From assembly GCA_034670405.1 (NCBI GenBank), contig JAXDDX010000004.1, positions 10,916,001-10,980,000 on the forward strand: DNA of 64,000 nt, given 5' to 3'. Below, piece after piece: positions 13,160 to 22,171 of this stretch. This stretch comes from Hoplostethus atlanticus (Eukaryota; Chordata; Actinopteri; Trachichthyiformes; Trachichthyidae). A model generated the notes under the pieces. That model saw only the letters and a program-made list of their open reading frames with translations. It searched no databases and had not been told where the DNA came from. Position numbers and translations under genes: made by a program. Numbering within the stretch: position 1 is the stretch's first letter; each line of letters starts with the position of its first letter.

Positions 13160-16100
13160 AAAGCCTTACACAGGGGGTGCAAACAATGATTCAAAGACTC
13201 AGCTTTGTTTTCCAAACTCTACAGACTGAACAAATAAAGATTTGTCATACTTGTCGTAAGTAGTCAAGAGAATTATACTGAATAAAACAAAATGATGCAT
13301 TCAGTTAACTATTGCCCAAAACCATCTGTGTACCGTGTGTTACTTACAGACCCAACATGTGTCCCTGATTGATTAATTACATGGTTCAATTTATTTGACA
13401 GTTTCATATTTAAGAATATGGACAGTTCCACTAAAATAGAAAAACCCTTGCATTCAAAAACTTCAAATATCAGGATAGTGACTTTCCAATGTGTGCCCCT
13501 GATTGATTGATTGATTGAATTTACTTGATATTTTCATATTTAAGAATATCAGGAATGAAAAGCATTCAGCTGCTCTTGGGGAACAATTGATAAAACTTTA
13601 ATTTTAAAAACAAAAACCAACACTATTCAACTGCACTAGTCTTTGTCCAGGTTGTTCCACTTAAAAGGAAAACAACTTAAATGAAATGGATTGGGTTATC
13701 CAGTGTTTGAAGAATAAGGACAGTTAAAGTAAATGGGTAACACAATAAAACCCTGAGAGTTATTTCCATCTTGTGTCTAGTTCCACGCCATGGACACCCT
13801 CCACGCCACGGGCTACGACATGACACGGGCCATCGCGGCGCTGGTGCCCCAGGGTGGGCCCGTCCTCTGCAGGGACGAGATGGAGGAGTGGAGCGCCTCG
13901 GAGGCCAACCTGTTCGAGGAGGCGCTGGAGAAATACGGCAAAGACTTCACCGATATCCAGCAGGATTTTGTGAGTAGCGAAAGGTTGGATAGTGGTTCGT
14001 TTGAGAAATTGTTGGATACCTCTGTGTCTGAATGTGGGGGGGGGGTGTTAAGAGTATTTTAAGACATTTCTGCTTAATTAAATAGCACACAGTGGAGATA
14101 TGAAAGACATTTTGAGTACTTGGTATACACCGTAGCCTGCTCATCACCAGGATGCCCATGCGTGGGATGTCGAAAGTTAATTTCAAGATGAGTAGGTATT
14201 CAGTGGACCGTAATTGCTGCTTCTGAGTGCAGAAACCACAGAGACACAGTTCTACTTCTGTAGCAGACACAGTTTCATTTCAGACATTTAGCCGATACTT
14301 TTATACATAATAACTTTCAGCAACTGCAACAGTAGAATTACTAAATTCAATTACTAAAGCCACAGCACATACTAATAATAAATATGAATTTATCCCTAGA
14401 AACATTCCAGAGAAATGTGTCTGACCAGATTGACTAAATACAAGACTGACTTCAAGGTAAAGAGAAGGCTGCCCCTCTGTTGTAGGTCCAGCAGTCCTCT
14501 ATGCGTTCAGTCTGGGAAGAATGGTGCTGCCATCACTGGAGTTTGCGACAATAAATTGTGCCATGCCGTCACTATGTGCCTCACTCTACCACCTGGTGGC
14601 TGGCTGCTGTCAGTGCTGCTCGGTCGGTTTCCACCCAGGCCATTCCCCAAACAACAGAACTAACCACTGTTATGGGTGGGGCCACTGCTGGCAGCTTGAC
14701 AGCTCTGTTGCCTCTCGAACTTCTTGGAGGGAACTTTACAATGCAGCCTCAACAGATTGAAATAGACTTTATAGTCAGTTGCATATTTTTCTGTCATATA
14801 TTCATAGAAACTAATGTTTGTCATGGACAAGAGGACTACTTTTTTAAAGCTTTTTTTTTTTTAAAGAAAAGCATGTGCGTTATTTTTTAGCAACGCCCTG
14901 CTTCACATTCATTCAGTTACAAATATGTAACCTGTGAGTCACAGAGCTGTTGACCACTGAGCGACTGCACTGGAAGTGTTACAGGTTAAGTGCATTGCTT
15001 AAAGGCAATTGAACATTCAAGTGAGTGTAGAGCATAATATGAATATGTTCACTTTCTACAACCAGATTTTCTCTGCCAGTCTGGATATCCAAACCAGCAA
15101 CCGTCCAGTCTCAAGCCTGCCAGCACCACGCCAATAAAGATTGAGATTGAAATAACGGTTATTTTTTCCATTCTCTCCTCCAGCTGCCCTGGAAGTCTCT
15201 GACCAGCATTATTGAGTATTACTATATGTGGAAGACCACAGACAGATATGTACAACAGGTAACACCACACGTTATTCTAATAGTTTCATTCCTTCCACAT
15301 TGATTTTGTCACATTTGACGATTCCCATCCCTGGTGAAGGCAATATTGCTCATCCTTATTGCCTCCTAAAGTTGCCCTTGTGTCAGTACCGTAGTTGCTT
15401 TATGCGGACCATCTCCATCATTGAGGGAAGGAACAAACTTCTAATCACATCCTTCTTTCTCTCTCCTTTCTCCCTCCTCCTCACCCTCTGTCTCTGGTTC
15501 AGAAACGATTAAAAGCAGCAGAGGCGGAGAGCAAGTTGAAGCAGGTCTACATCCCCAACTAGTGAGTACCTTGGTTTGGTTTTTGTGAGGAATACTGGAT
15601 TTATGAGTATTTGTCAGAGAAGATGAGCAACACTGTCCATTTGAATACACAGAGAAAATGGGGAAACGTTTAGGGAGTGTTAGACTGACCTTCTCAACAG
15701 GATCTCTGGTATTTTAAAGCTGGACATTTGCTGCGGTTGTTAGAGCACAAGCCCATCTTTCTCTCTATTTGTATTCATGAAAGCGCTCACTACAGTATCA
15801 ATGTAACTGCTGTTCCTGGCAGGAGGCTGATAAATGTTATCTGTTCTCTTGGTGAACGTACTCCGAGATAGCCAGTCTTTTCTGCACTGACCCTGTCTCT
15901 GTGTCTGTCCCCCTACCAGCAACAAGCCCAACCCTAACCAGCTGAGTAACAGTGTAAAGCCAGCCCTGGTCAATGGAGCGGCGGGCATAGGGGCCGCCGT
16001 ACCTCCCGGTCAAACCCCCGGTCAAACCCCCGGTCAAACCCCCGGTCAAACCCCCGGCCAAACCCCCGGCCAAACCCCCGGCCAAACCCCCGGCCTGGGC

Positions 16101-16727
16101 CGAGCCTGCGAGAGCTGCTACAGTAAGTAACACGTAACACTGTTGTCAGGTAAAAAAACACACACACGACTGCAATCACTGCCTCATCCTTTCTTGAATT
16201 AAAAGCTGCCATGATTATTTATGTGTCGTGTGAGTTTCATGACCCCTGGGCTCTTGAAACCTGGCGTAATTTCAAAAATACATTGGTGTCTTTGAGGAAA
16301 GGAGCATCCTTTTCTTCCTCCCTGAAAAGCTTAATTTCTGCATGGATTATGGGTGAACCAAAGCTCAAGAGCCGTTTTGCATTTTTGCTAGTTTTTCTGG
16401 ATGTTGGCCACGTTGACATCTACATACTTGGCTGTCTTTTCTGTTGGTAGACTGCAAAATGGTTTACAACTTTCTAATGCTAGCAGGCAAAGAAGGAGAC
16501 TGGTAACAATACTAGTGCATTAATTTTGCCCTGCAAGTACCAGGATGACCACGGTGTATCTATAACAAGGTGTCCAATAGGATACCCACACAAAACCATG
16601 CTCACCCTAAACCATGGCAGAAGAGATAGTCACATCAGGCCCTGCATATTGGAAGTTCCTGTTCAGTAAAGACCAGATCATTCTAGACCAGTCAGAGTTT
16701 CTGTTATGCAAGGGAGTAAGAATCTGG

Positions 16728-16768
<41 letters not shown>

Positions 16769-19700
16769 CTGCCCCGCAGCAGAGTATTGTGTGAGCTATT
16801 TTAGTGGCTGTAATGAATTCAGTGATGAATGATTAAAGATTGTGCGTGCACATGCATGTGATTGTGTGTGGGATTATGTGCTAACTTTTGCATGTGTGTG
16901 TTGGTCTGTTACTGGGTCAGTCTGGTGATAGTGTATATAGATGAATCACACTTTCAAAATATCAAATCAAATCACATTTATTTGTATAGCCCTTAATCAC
17001 CGTTACAGTCTCTAAGGGCTTCACAGTGCCCAACATGTGAAAATAATAAATGGTTAGTACACGACATCCCCCAGCCTTAGACCCTCACAGAGGACAAGGA
17101 AAAACTCCCACAAACCCTCACTGGGAAAATTGGGAGAAACCTTGGGAGGGGCTACTCAGAGAGGGATCCCCCTACCAGGACGGTTGGGCGTGCAATAGAT
17201 GCCGAGTTTGGGCAAGCAGCGTATACACAATATATGAAAGTTTATGAAACTGCCCCACGCCTTCGCATACCCATATGTTCACCCGTGTGTATGTATGTCA
17301 TTGTGTGCGTGCATGTGTGTGTGAACATGCAGCCAGCAGCTCCTACCAATGGTACTCGTGGGGACCTCCCAACATGCAGTGTCGTCTGTGCGCCTCATGC
17401 TGGACCTACTGGAAGAAATATGGAGGGCTCAAGATGCCCACCAGGCTCGATGGAGAGAGGCCTGGACCTAACCGCAACAACATGGTACGCACACGCACAC
17501 ACACACACACTGCTGTGAATACTTCATACTTCTATTATATTCTATTATCTATTCTATTCTACTTACTTTCATTCTGCAACCCTCCCAAACCTGACCCTTA
17601 CTACGTTTGTAATCTTAACCCTTACACGCACACACACACACCCTTGAGTTGTTATACCTTTCACTTATATTCACTCAGTAACCCCTAACCTTAAACATCG
17701 TCCACTCCCCTACACTACATGCCTAACCTTAATCTGATTTCACATCCAATCCCAACCAACACTTACTCTATAACCTCAGGATGTAGTTCTCATACACAGA
17801 ATCACACACACATTTCTATACTTAAGTCCCCGTAGCATTTCAACAAGCCTGGTTGAATCACACAAACATAACTGAAACATGACCAGAGATTGTACCAACC
17901 TGGTGAAGGGTGTAGATTGTTTAGCAGTGAGTCCCAACTGAGTCCCAGGTTAATTAATAAGATATTAAATAGTTGTTGTCAACATTAGCCTGGCTGCGGT
18001 GCTGGATGGATGATGTTTGCACTTTTGGGGGCATTCCAGTCCATTTTGCCAAGCGAGACCAATAAATTAAATCAATTTCAGATAGCAATTCACTACAAGT
18101 CTTCTTCTGGCCCTGAGTCTCACCGCTAACCACGCTAACCTTGCTTTATATAGATACAATTAGCCAGTGTTTGGCTAGCCACCTGCCTGCCAGTCAGGTG
18201 ATAATTTGCCCTTTGGCTTGCTGTTCCCATGAAACACTGATTTATATTTTTCCTCCTCCCACTTGTGTTTCAAGGCCCCCAAGACACATTGCTATGAATT
18301 CACAGTACTTTGCTAATGACGTGGTTCTCGTTTCTTGTTGTACCTCCAGAGCCCCCATGGTCTGCCCATGCGACACAGCGGCAGCCCCAAGTTTGCGGTG
18401 AAGACGCGGCAGGCTTTCTACCTGCAGACCAACGGGCTGACGCAGGCGGCACGGCGCCTCTGCCAGGACATCATCAGGCCACGCTACCTGGCCAGGCACC
18501 CCTACCTCCCTGTCAACACAGCAGCCATCAAGGCAGAATGTGAGGACTCAGTCACAGTGTTACTTATTGTTTTTGGGAGGGGGAGGGGGGTTAATATGGT
18601 TTAGTTACATTTATTAGAAAACTCAAAAAAAGCTTGCATCTCAAAATGACCAAAGTTGACAGTCACATTTATTTCCATTGTAGCCTTTGGACTACAACAC
18701 AATTATCCAGAGTAACTGTAATCGGCTTTACTTTGGTATTTCATGTGGGGGTTTTTTTTGGTGTTTTTTTAATGAGCAGTGAAGATAGACAGGTATTAGA
18801 TAGACAGATAGACAATACCTGTCTATCTTCACTACGTAGTCTCACCGTATTCACTTCTCATTGACTGTGCTGTTCCATGTTATTTTTCCAGGTGCTCTGC
18901 AGTTGCCAGATCAGTGGCCAAAGCCTTCGCCACTGAAACCTATAGAGCGTAAGCCTCTGGAGTCGGTGGTCCGATACCTAGGTAAGAGGAAGCCATTCAA
19001 CCACTGCATCACTCACTAAGGTTGCATAATCTTCCGCGTTGGAGTTTCTATTCTCAGGCAGTTTCAGCCGGGCCTAGGTGTTGTTTTTAGATACCAGTTC
19101 TGCTTTCAGTACCTCTGTCATACCGGCTCTGAAATGGTACTTTTCCGGTACGTTTGCTTCTTCTTTCTTATCTGGAATACAAGTGCATTCATTATGTAAT
19201 GCGTTATGTTATGTTATGCATTATGTTTTAATAAACACATAGACAAGTCTATTAATTGCAATCTATTATTTTGAATGCCTCAAAATCCAGTAATTATACT
19301 AAAATCCAGTATGAAACCAATATGTATTTTCTTCAGTACACACCTCTTGTTCAATTTCACTGTTTGAAAATATTCTGTCTATGCTGACTAAATTCCCTCT
19401 TGTTGTGTGTTATTGTTCTTTAATCCTCATTTGCTCCCTGCTGTCATGTCTTTCATCTAAAATGACCTGCTTTCTCACCTCTTCCTTTTATCCCTTTCTC
19501 TCCCTTTCTCTTTTGTTCTGTCTTTTTCTCCTCTCTCTCTCTCCCCCCCTTCGACTCCCAGAAGCACACCCCCGTCCAGCTAAACCGGACCCCCCTCGTG
19601 GCGGGTCGATCTCCACAGGCAGCCTGACGCCCATAAAAGCCTCTCCCATTCTCAACAACGGCTCGCCCACCATCCTGGGCAAACGCTCCTATGAACAGCA

Positions 19701-22131
19701 CAATGGACTGGATGGTGAGAGAGACATACCACGGGCTGGCCAGGAAGTGTATGTGTGTGTGTGTGGGGGATCAGTTCACTTCCACTTCACTACAAATGCA
19801 ATTTAGGTTGTTAGATTGGATATGAGAGTCTTTTATTGAAGAAAATCAAATACCCAAATTGAAATATCACACTAGTAGATCATAGAAGAGGAGATGGCAA
19901 AACACATGCTGGCCAAGGATCGAATTCCAGTCAATCTTCAAGAGGGAGGAAGTATGATATTTATATGAGTTCAATACATTTTAAAGTTATTGTAATTGTT
20001 TTTACATTTCAGCAAAATCAATCAAGCACAAACTGTTATAACAAGTTATAATATCTTTGTGCTCAAATCTTATAGATAATCAGTGTTGAGCAATCTGAAG
20101 CCACATCTGATCTTAACTCCATGGCTCTAACACCCCAGTTGAGAACCACGGCCCGCGGGTTTGTGTGGGGCTTTTTTCTTTTGGGTTTATGTCCCACTTT
20201 TCCCCCTCCATCGTTTTCCTGTCTGATCCAAGGCTCTGCGCTTGTGTATAATGTACATCCATCTCGGGTGAGAGAGGGAGACAGACCAAGAGGGTGAGAG
20301 AAAGCGAGAGAGAACGTCAGAAAGGGGGAGAGAGATTGCGAGAGGATCGGATCGGCCTTGCTGCTTTCGCTGGAGGCTACAGTCTGTGTTGTCATGGTAA
20401 CAGCAGAGAGGAGGAGGACTTGGCAAGTGTATCCTGAGGGAGAGCAGCTCTACTGGCCTGCTAGCCCACCTCAGGCCCAGGCTGGGATAACACACTAGGA
20501 GGAGACTAGAGCTGGAAATGAGCCCGTTTACTGCCCTGTTGCTTGGATTTGACCTTTTTCACCCTGGGATTTTAACTTTGATGTATTCTTTATTATTATA
20601 AAGAGTCTTTCTTCGGGTTTGTTTTAATAGTTAAAAATCAGAAAAGCACCATTGACGTTTCTCTGTTTCACCACAAAATGTAACCTAGTGAGCAGTGTAG
20701 TATTTCTAATCCTTTCAATACCAATGTGTTCTACTGGATCCATTCCAACTCTATTTTCTCATAAATTCAGAATAGAAATTAACTCTACTGGACACTGGCT
20801 GAAAGACTTTTCAAATCACAAGGGATTGCGAGTGGCACATATTTAATGGTCAAATCTTTTATGTTTTTTTTTTTTTACTGCTACATTGGAGGATCATGAA
20901 AGAGAATTCCAAATGTGTGGTTCGATCTAAGATTTGGAATTGGAAGAAGATGCAGCTTTTAGTGGGGCCGTGGAGTTTTAGTCCAATGTTTTGGTGTATT
21001 TTCTCAAATGCAGTGGATAGCCTGTGCTCTCGGGGCTTTGGATCAGTGTCAGGGTTTTATGCATCCATCTTTTCTTTTGGAAAAGCACTCAGAGGCACAA
21101 CTCACGCACTGTGGTTTACACAACAGACCGTGTAGCACATCTTTGGACTTGAATTCAAAAACATGGCAGCTTGAAGTAGAATACTTGCCGTTTAAGAAGG
21201 TTGCGGTTGAAATGCCAATTTTTTTTATATTCTCATGTTGTCTACTTAAGGTCAGATTGTCAGCAATATAATATTTATGAAGTAGTTTACTGTTGAGTGA
21301 TGTTTGACCAGTACAGGCTTCTATTGTCTCTGGTACCAAGCAGCACTGTGTTGGTATGAGGGAGAAGAGAGTATGTGTGATAGGGGAGAGTGTACAGTAA
21401 GTGTGTTTTTTGAGGCAATCGTGTAAAGTTCTTTTTGAAAACATTGAGGATTGTGTGAAAATTTGCACCTCAGTGAAGATTCAAAGTAACATTTTCACTA
21501 TAATAGAACCTTTATTTCCTTTTATTAATTAGATACGGCTCAGTCAGGAACAGACGTGATCTGTAGAAATAGATTTTCTTGAGTACTGTTAACTCTGATG
21601 ACGTTTGATGGGACGCATTTAGAAAGGAGTGAAGTGTCTCATCCCTGAGTGTCCTGATGGCGAAAGAAAAAGTGGAATTAAGATGGGGCTAGAATATGAG
21701 TAGAGGAGGATCGGTTAGAGTTGGTTAAAGTAGAAAATAGAGACATGGATGAATGACTGATCATTACAACAGTTGTATTGTCTAGAGATTGTCTAGAGAC
21801 TTCCTTGAGTTAAAAAAAAAGTAAGTAGTACTTAATGTTGCCACCAGGGGGCAGAAGATTTCATCCTTTGGTACAACTATTAGTGGCAGGGGACTGATTG
21901 TTGACTGCAGGAGTGTATGTGTGTGTGTGTGTACGCGTTAATGTGCGTGCGTTAGTTAATGTGCGTGTGTGTTCTGAACCAACCCAAACTAATACCCCTT
22001 GTGCCCCTTTCCTTTCTGTAGGCACTAAATCCAAAGTCCTGGCTCCGCAGTGGGACATCATGGCCAAACGGGTGAGTGAACCGGGACGGCCCTCGGGGCC
22101 CATGCAGGACGAGGTACATGAACTGGACTGA
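2572..22131 (+). CDS. mta1: MTA1, NuRD complex subunit (5'-partial, spliced gene)
   Basis: Spliced coding region: exons 2572-2665, 9492-9618, 10616-10679, 11000-11117, 12292-12394, 12758-12857, 13781-13969, 15184-15258, 15503-15561, 15920-16122, 17333-17484, 18350-18539, 18892-18981, 19562-19714 and 22022-22131. Every junction is AG/GT with matching phase, and the total is 1827 nt, an exact multiple of three ending in TGA. The product is a nuclear scaffold that recruits HDAC1/2 through ELM2-SANT and RBBP4/7 through its C-terminal half, in the NuRD co-repressor. Domain order is BAH (first exon to ~11,050), ELM2 (~11,050-13,850), SANT (~13,880-15,260), GATA-type CX2CX17CX2C finger (16,100-17,400) and an RBBP-binding helix (18,400-18,540). 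MTA1 rather than MTA2/3 is indicated by [15 protein letters not shown], the RPAKPDP-type linker and [17 protein letters not shown]. The N-terminal ~32 residues are outside the window. The C-terminus differs from mammalian MTA1 and its exact end is uncertain. Confidence 0.93.
3587..3679 (+). repeat. ~92-bp dispersed repeat, copy 1
   Basis: Begins GTACTAATTGGCGACAG and ends GTGGTAGATGTGCAC. It matches 6678-6768 on the opposite strand with only a few substitutions and small indels, and similarity stops sharply at both ends. Family not recognised. Confidence 0.85.
4355..4419 (+). repeat. (TG)n microsatellite
   Basis: About 65 nt of TG with one internal TATATG interruption, inside the large mta1 intron. 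TG-rich sequence continues irregularly to about 4680. Confidence 0.95.
6678..6768 (-). repeat. ~92-bp dispersed repeat, copy 2 (inverted)
   Basis: Reverse-complement partner of 3587-3679, sharing the block CTCATCTTATC and both ends. The two copies face each other about 3 kb apart in the same intron. Confidence 0.85.
8064..8440 (+). repeat. Pyrimidine-rich (CT)n domain
   Basis: Nearly 380 nt dominated by CTCT, CCCT and TTCT, with a clean (CT)n core near 8064-8086. It gives spurious Ser/Leu-rich open frames. Such homopyrimidine runs can form triplex DNA; this is inference only. Confidence 0.85.
9492..9618 (+). CDS. mta1: mta1 exon: BAH domain, part 2
   Basis: Acceptor CCACCCAG and donor CAG|GTACAC. 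It completes an Arg codon, then reads [17 protein letters not shown] and [13 protein letters not shown] to LPATHIR. The acidic EEEMENPEM segment is typical of MTA1 and separates it from MTA2 and MTA3, making this the most informative exon for paralogue assignment. Confidence 0.97.
10330..10600 (+). repeat. Polypyrimidine tract with ~30-bp tandem repeat
   Basis: CT-rich stretch made of CCTT, TTCC and GCCTGCCTG-type units. A 29-30 bp unit starting CCTTCCCTTTGCCC occurs twice in tandem at about 10,483-10,541, and (CCTG)n follows at 10,577-10,594. It ends just before the acceptor at 10,615. Confidence 0.85.
10616..10679 (+). CDS. mta1: mta1 exon: BAH domain, part 3
   Basis: Short 64-nt exon encoding [20 protein letters not shown] plus Glu, between TTCCAG and GAG|GTATGT. 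Mammalian MTA1 has [20 protein letters not shown] at this place. A ~270-nt polypyrimidine and minisatellite tract lies directly upstream. Confidence 0.97.
10745..10801 (+). repeat. (TG/CG)n microsatellite
   Basis: TGTGTGCGCG-type alternating purine-pyrimidine array in the intron after the 10,616 exon. Alternating CG/TG runs are prone to Z-DNA. Confidence 0.9.
11000..11117 (+). CDS. mta1: mta1 exon: BAH end and ELM2 start
   Basis: Encodes [20 protein letters not shown], then [19 protein letters not shown], between TTTCCCAG and G|GTACAT. The GEIRVG motif opens the ELM2 domain, which with SANT wraps around HDAC1/2. The match to mammalian MTA1 is near-complete. Confidence 0.97.
11118..12291 (+). 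other. mta1: mta1 intron (1.17 kb)
   Basis: No exon seen. It contains a poly-A run at ~11,430-11,446, a fragment at 11,155-11,190 resembling the fish repeat built around CATTCTCATCCGGAGCAAC, and AT-rich sequence near 12,085-12,180. Confidence 0.7.
12292..12394 (+). CDS. mta1: mta1 exon: ELM2 domain
   Basis: Reads [18 protein letters not shown], then [17 protein letters not shown], from GTCCAG to CG|GTAAGA. It carries the ELM2 segment [11 protein letters not shown] that contacts HDAC. The first codon is GAT (Asp) where mammals have Gly, formed across the splice junction. Confidence 0.97.
12758..12857 (+). CDS. mta1: mta1 exon: ELM2 domain
   Basis: Encodes [20 protein letters not shown] and [13 protein letters not shown], identical to the mammalian ELM2 core as far as can be judged. 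Acceptor CCCCCAG, donor TTG|GTAAGT. An (ACGC)n array begins 15 nt past the donor. Confidence 0.97.
12873..12901 (+). repeat. (ACGC)n microsatellite
   Basis: Seven or so ACGC units ending in CGCGCG, inside the intron just after the 12,758 exon. Confidence 0.9.
13115..13158 (+). repeat. (CA)n microsatellite
   Basis: Uninterrupted ACAC array of about 44 nt in an mta1 intron. Confidence 0.95.
13355..13735 (+). repeat. Local imperfect direct repeats
   Basis: Two ~62-nt copies (13,355-13,419 and 13,488-13,549) share a TGATTGATT-rich start and end in TTTCATATTTAAGAATAT. A weaker third partial copy, with AGAATAAGGACAGTT, lies near 13,708-13,730. All are intronic, just upstream of the 13,781 exon. 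Confidence 0.75.
13781..13969 (+). CDS. mta1: mta1 exon: ELM2 end and SANT start
   Basis: Encodes [56 protein letters not shown] and TDIQQDF. The [20 protein letters not shown] core is the start of SANT, the domain that docks on HDAC1/2 with an inositol phosphate. Residues [11 protein letters not shown] replace the mammalian HKNIYDISKAI, a known variable loop. Splice sites are TCTAG and TTT|GTGAGT. Confidence 0.97.
13970..15183 (+). other. mta1: mta1 intron (1.2 kb) with dispersed repeat
   Basis: No exon seen. It has a G-run at 14,036-14,046. A dispersed fish repeat spans about 14,887-15,125, starting CCCTGCTTCACATTCATTCAG and passing through a CCAGCAACCGTCCAGTCTC block; a related copy lies at 27,528-27,715. 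Confidence 0.65.
14887..15125 (+). repeat. Dispersed fish repeat, copy A
   Basis: Shares with 27,528-27,715 the start CGCTTCACATTCATNCAGTTAC (approximate), a GTGCNTTGCTNAAGG block and an AACCNNCAACCNTCCAGTC block in the same order. Family name not assigned. Confidence 0.6.
15184..15258 (+). CDS. mta1: mta1 exon: SANT domain
   Basis: Encodes [20 protein letters not shown] and RYVQQ, the rest of the SANT domain, identical to vertebrate MTA1. Acceptor TCCAG, donor CAG|GTAACA. Confidence 0.97.
15503..15561 (+). CDS. mta1: mta1 exon: basic linker after SANT
   Basis: A 59-nt exon encoding [19 protein letters not shown] plus two bases of Tyr. It is a charged helix-forming linker conserved throughout MTA proteins. 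Acceptor GGTTCAG, donor TA|GTGAGT. Confidence 0.97.
15920..16122 (+). CDS. mta1: mta1 exon: expanded GQTP repeat and start of GATA finger
   Basis: Completes Tyr and reads [20 protein letters not shown], a Gly/Ala spacer, seven GQTP tetrapeptides, then [10 protein letters not shown] with the first zinc-ligand pair CESC. Mammalian MTA1 has only one GQSP-like unit here. Acceptor CCTACCAG, donor A|GTAAGT. The repeat keeps the frame, so the domain order is intact and the linker is about 24 residues longer. Confidence 0.95.
16008..16091 (+). repeat. mta1: Coding 12-bp minisatellite, seven units
   Basis: Seven perfect-length 12-bp units. The first four are GGTCAAACCCCC and the last three are GGCCAAACCCCC, coding (Gly-Gln-Thr-Pro)7. 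The third-base change splits the array into two blocks, as expected from recent unit copying. Confidence 0.97.
16123..17332 (+). other. mta1: mta1 intron (1.2 kb)
   Basis: No exon seen. It holds a (GA)n array at 16,733-16,762 and a SINE-like fish repeat at ~16,965-17,225, only about 100 nt before the zinc-finger exon. Confidence 0.75.
16965..17225 (+). mobile_element. SINE-like dispersed fish repeat
   Basis: Begins ATTTATTTGTATAGCCC and carries blocks GACAAGGAAAAACTCCC, GAGAAACCTTGGGAGGGG, GAGAGGGATCCCCCTACCAGGA (abridged) and GTGCAATAGATGCCG. This block order is familiar from a very common teleost short interspersed repeat. I recognise it from memory and cannot name the family or its exact ends. 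It lies in an mta1 intron, sense orientation. Confidence 0.6.
17333..17484 (+). CDS. mta1: mta1 exon: GATA-type zinc finger, second half
   Basis: Encodes [40 protein letters not shown] and [11 protein letters not shown]. With CESC from the previous exon, CRLC completes a CX2CX17CX2C finger. Acceptor CATGCAG, donor ATG|GTACGC. The mammalian residues TTQSYQ are TSSSYQ here, outside the zinc ligands. Confidence 0.97.
17485..18349 (+). other. mta1: mta1 intron (0.87 kb)
   Basis: CA-rich start (17,489-17,511 and 17,627-17,641), a TCTATTATATTCTATT-rich stretch at 17,530-17,565, then ordinary sequence. No exon seen. Confidence 0.7.
18350..18539 (+). CDS. mta1: mta1 exon: first RBBP4/7-binding segment
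   Basis: Encodes [60 protein letters not shown] and KAE. In mammals this helix-rich segment (about residues 464-546) binds the histone chaperones RBBP4/7. The key ARRLC and ARHPYLP blocks are present. Acceptor CCTCCAG, donor T|GTGAGG. Confidence 0.97.
18778..18833. repeat. Perfect 20-bp inverted repeat (hairpin) in mta1 intron
   Basis: Arms 18,778-18,797 and 18,814-18,833 are exact reverse complements (left arm AGTGAAGATAGACAGG and on) with a 16-nt loop made of AGATAGACAGATAGAC. It sits about 60 nt before the 18,892 exon. Confidence 0.9.
18892..18981 (+). CDS. mta1: mta1 exon: linker after RBBP-binding segment
   Basis: Completes Cys, then reads [20 protein letters not shown] and PLESVVRYL. 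It matches the mammalian CTARLPE...SPLVLK...RKPLEAVLRYLE pattern, conserved only in short blocks. Acceptor TTTTCCAG, donor G|GTAAGA. Confidence 0.95.
19562..19714 (+). CDS. mta1: mta1 exon: HPRPAKPDP linker to [10 protein letters not shown] block
   Basis: Encodes [40 protein letters not shown] and [11 protein letters not shown], with one base of the next codon. This block is clearly MTA1 and not MTA3 (which has GKRNYSHHNGLD). Acceptor CTCCCAG, donor G|GTGAGA. It is the last exon that aligns confidently with mammalian MTA1. Confidence 0.96.
19715..22021 (+). other. mta1: mta1 intron (2.3 kb)
   Basis: I looked here for exons encoding the mammalian tail (NMKKRLLMPSRG, KRRRMNWIDAP, KRAARRPYKP) and saw none. 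It contains GA-rich sequence at 20,265-20,350, an A/T run near 20,862, and a TG run at 21,913-21,935 just before the next exon. Confidence 0.65.
22022..22131 (+). CDS. mta1: mta1 terminal coding exon (unusual C-terminus)
   Basis: After acceptor TTTCTGTAG the frame reads [17 protein letters not shown]. Reading on gives [19 protein letters not shown] and TGA at 22,129-22,131. A strong donor (CGG|GTGAGT) at 22,071/72 and another (CAG|GTAAGG) at 22,171/72 allow two structures. Either the exon runs to 22,171 with the stop 40 nt before the junction, or 22,022-22,071 joins a 29-nt exon 22,143-22,171 and stops at TAA 22,903-22,905. In both, the tail is unlike mammalian MTA1 and lacks KRAARRPYKP. Confidence 0.6.
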
Positions 22132-22171
22132 CCACTCTATAGGAACGACCTCTATTACAAACCCCAGTCAG
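22132..22171 (+). other. mta1: Probable 3' UTR part or 29-nt alternative exon
   Basis: Ends at a consensus donor CAG|GTAAGG. If the preceding donor at 22,071/72 is used, the acceptor CTCTATAG at 22,142 would define a 29-nt exon after a 71-bp intron. Confidence 0.4.

Noticed and set aside
15837..16133. Minus-strand frame with GGLAGGL/GGLTGGL repeats
   Set aside because: It is the antisense reading of the coding GQTP minisatellite of mta1.
18778..18833. The 20-bp hairpin as a microRNA gene
   Set aside because: The stem is short, perfect and made of simple-repeat sequence, without the typical ~60-80 nt imperfect precursor; kept only as a structural finding.
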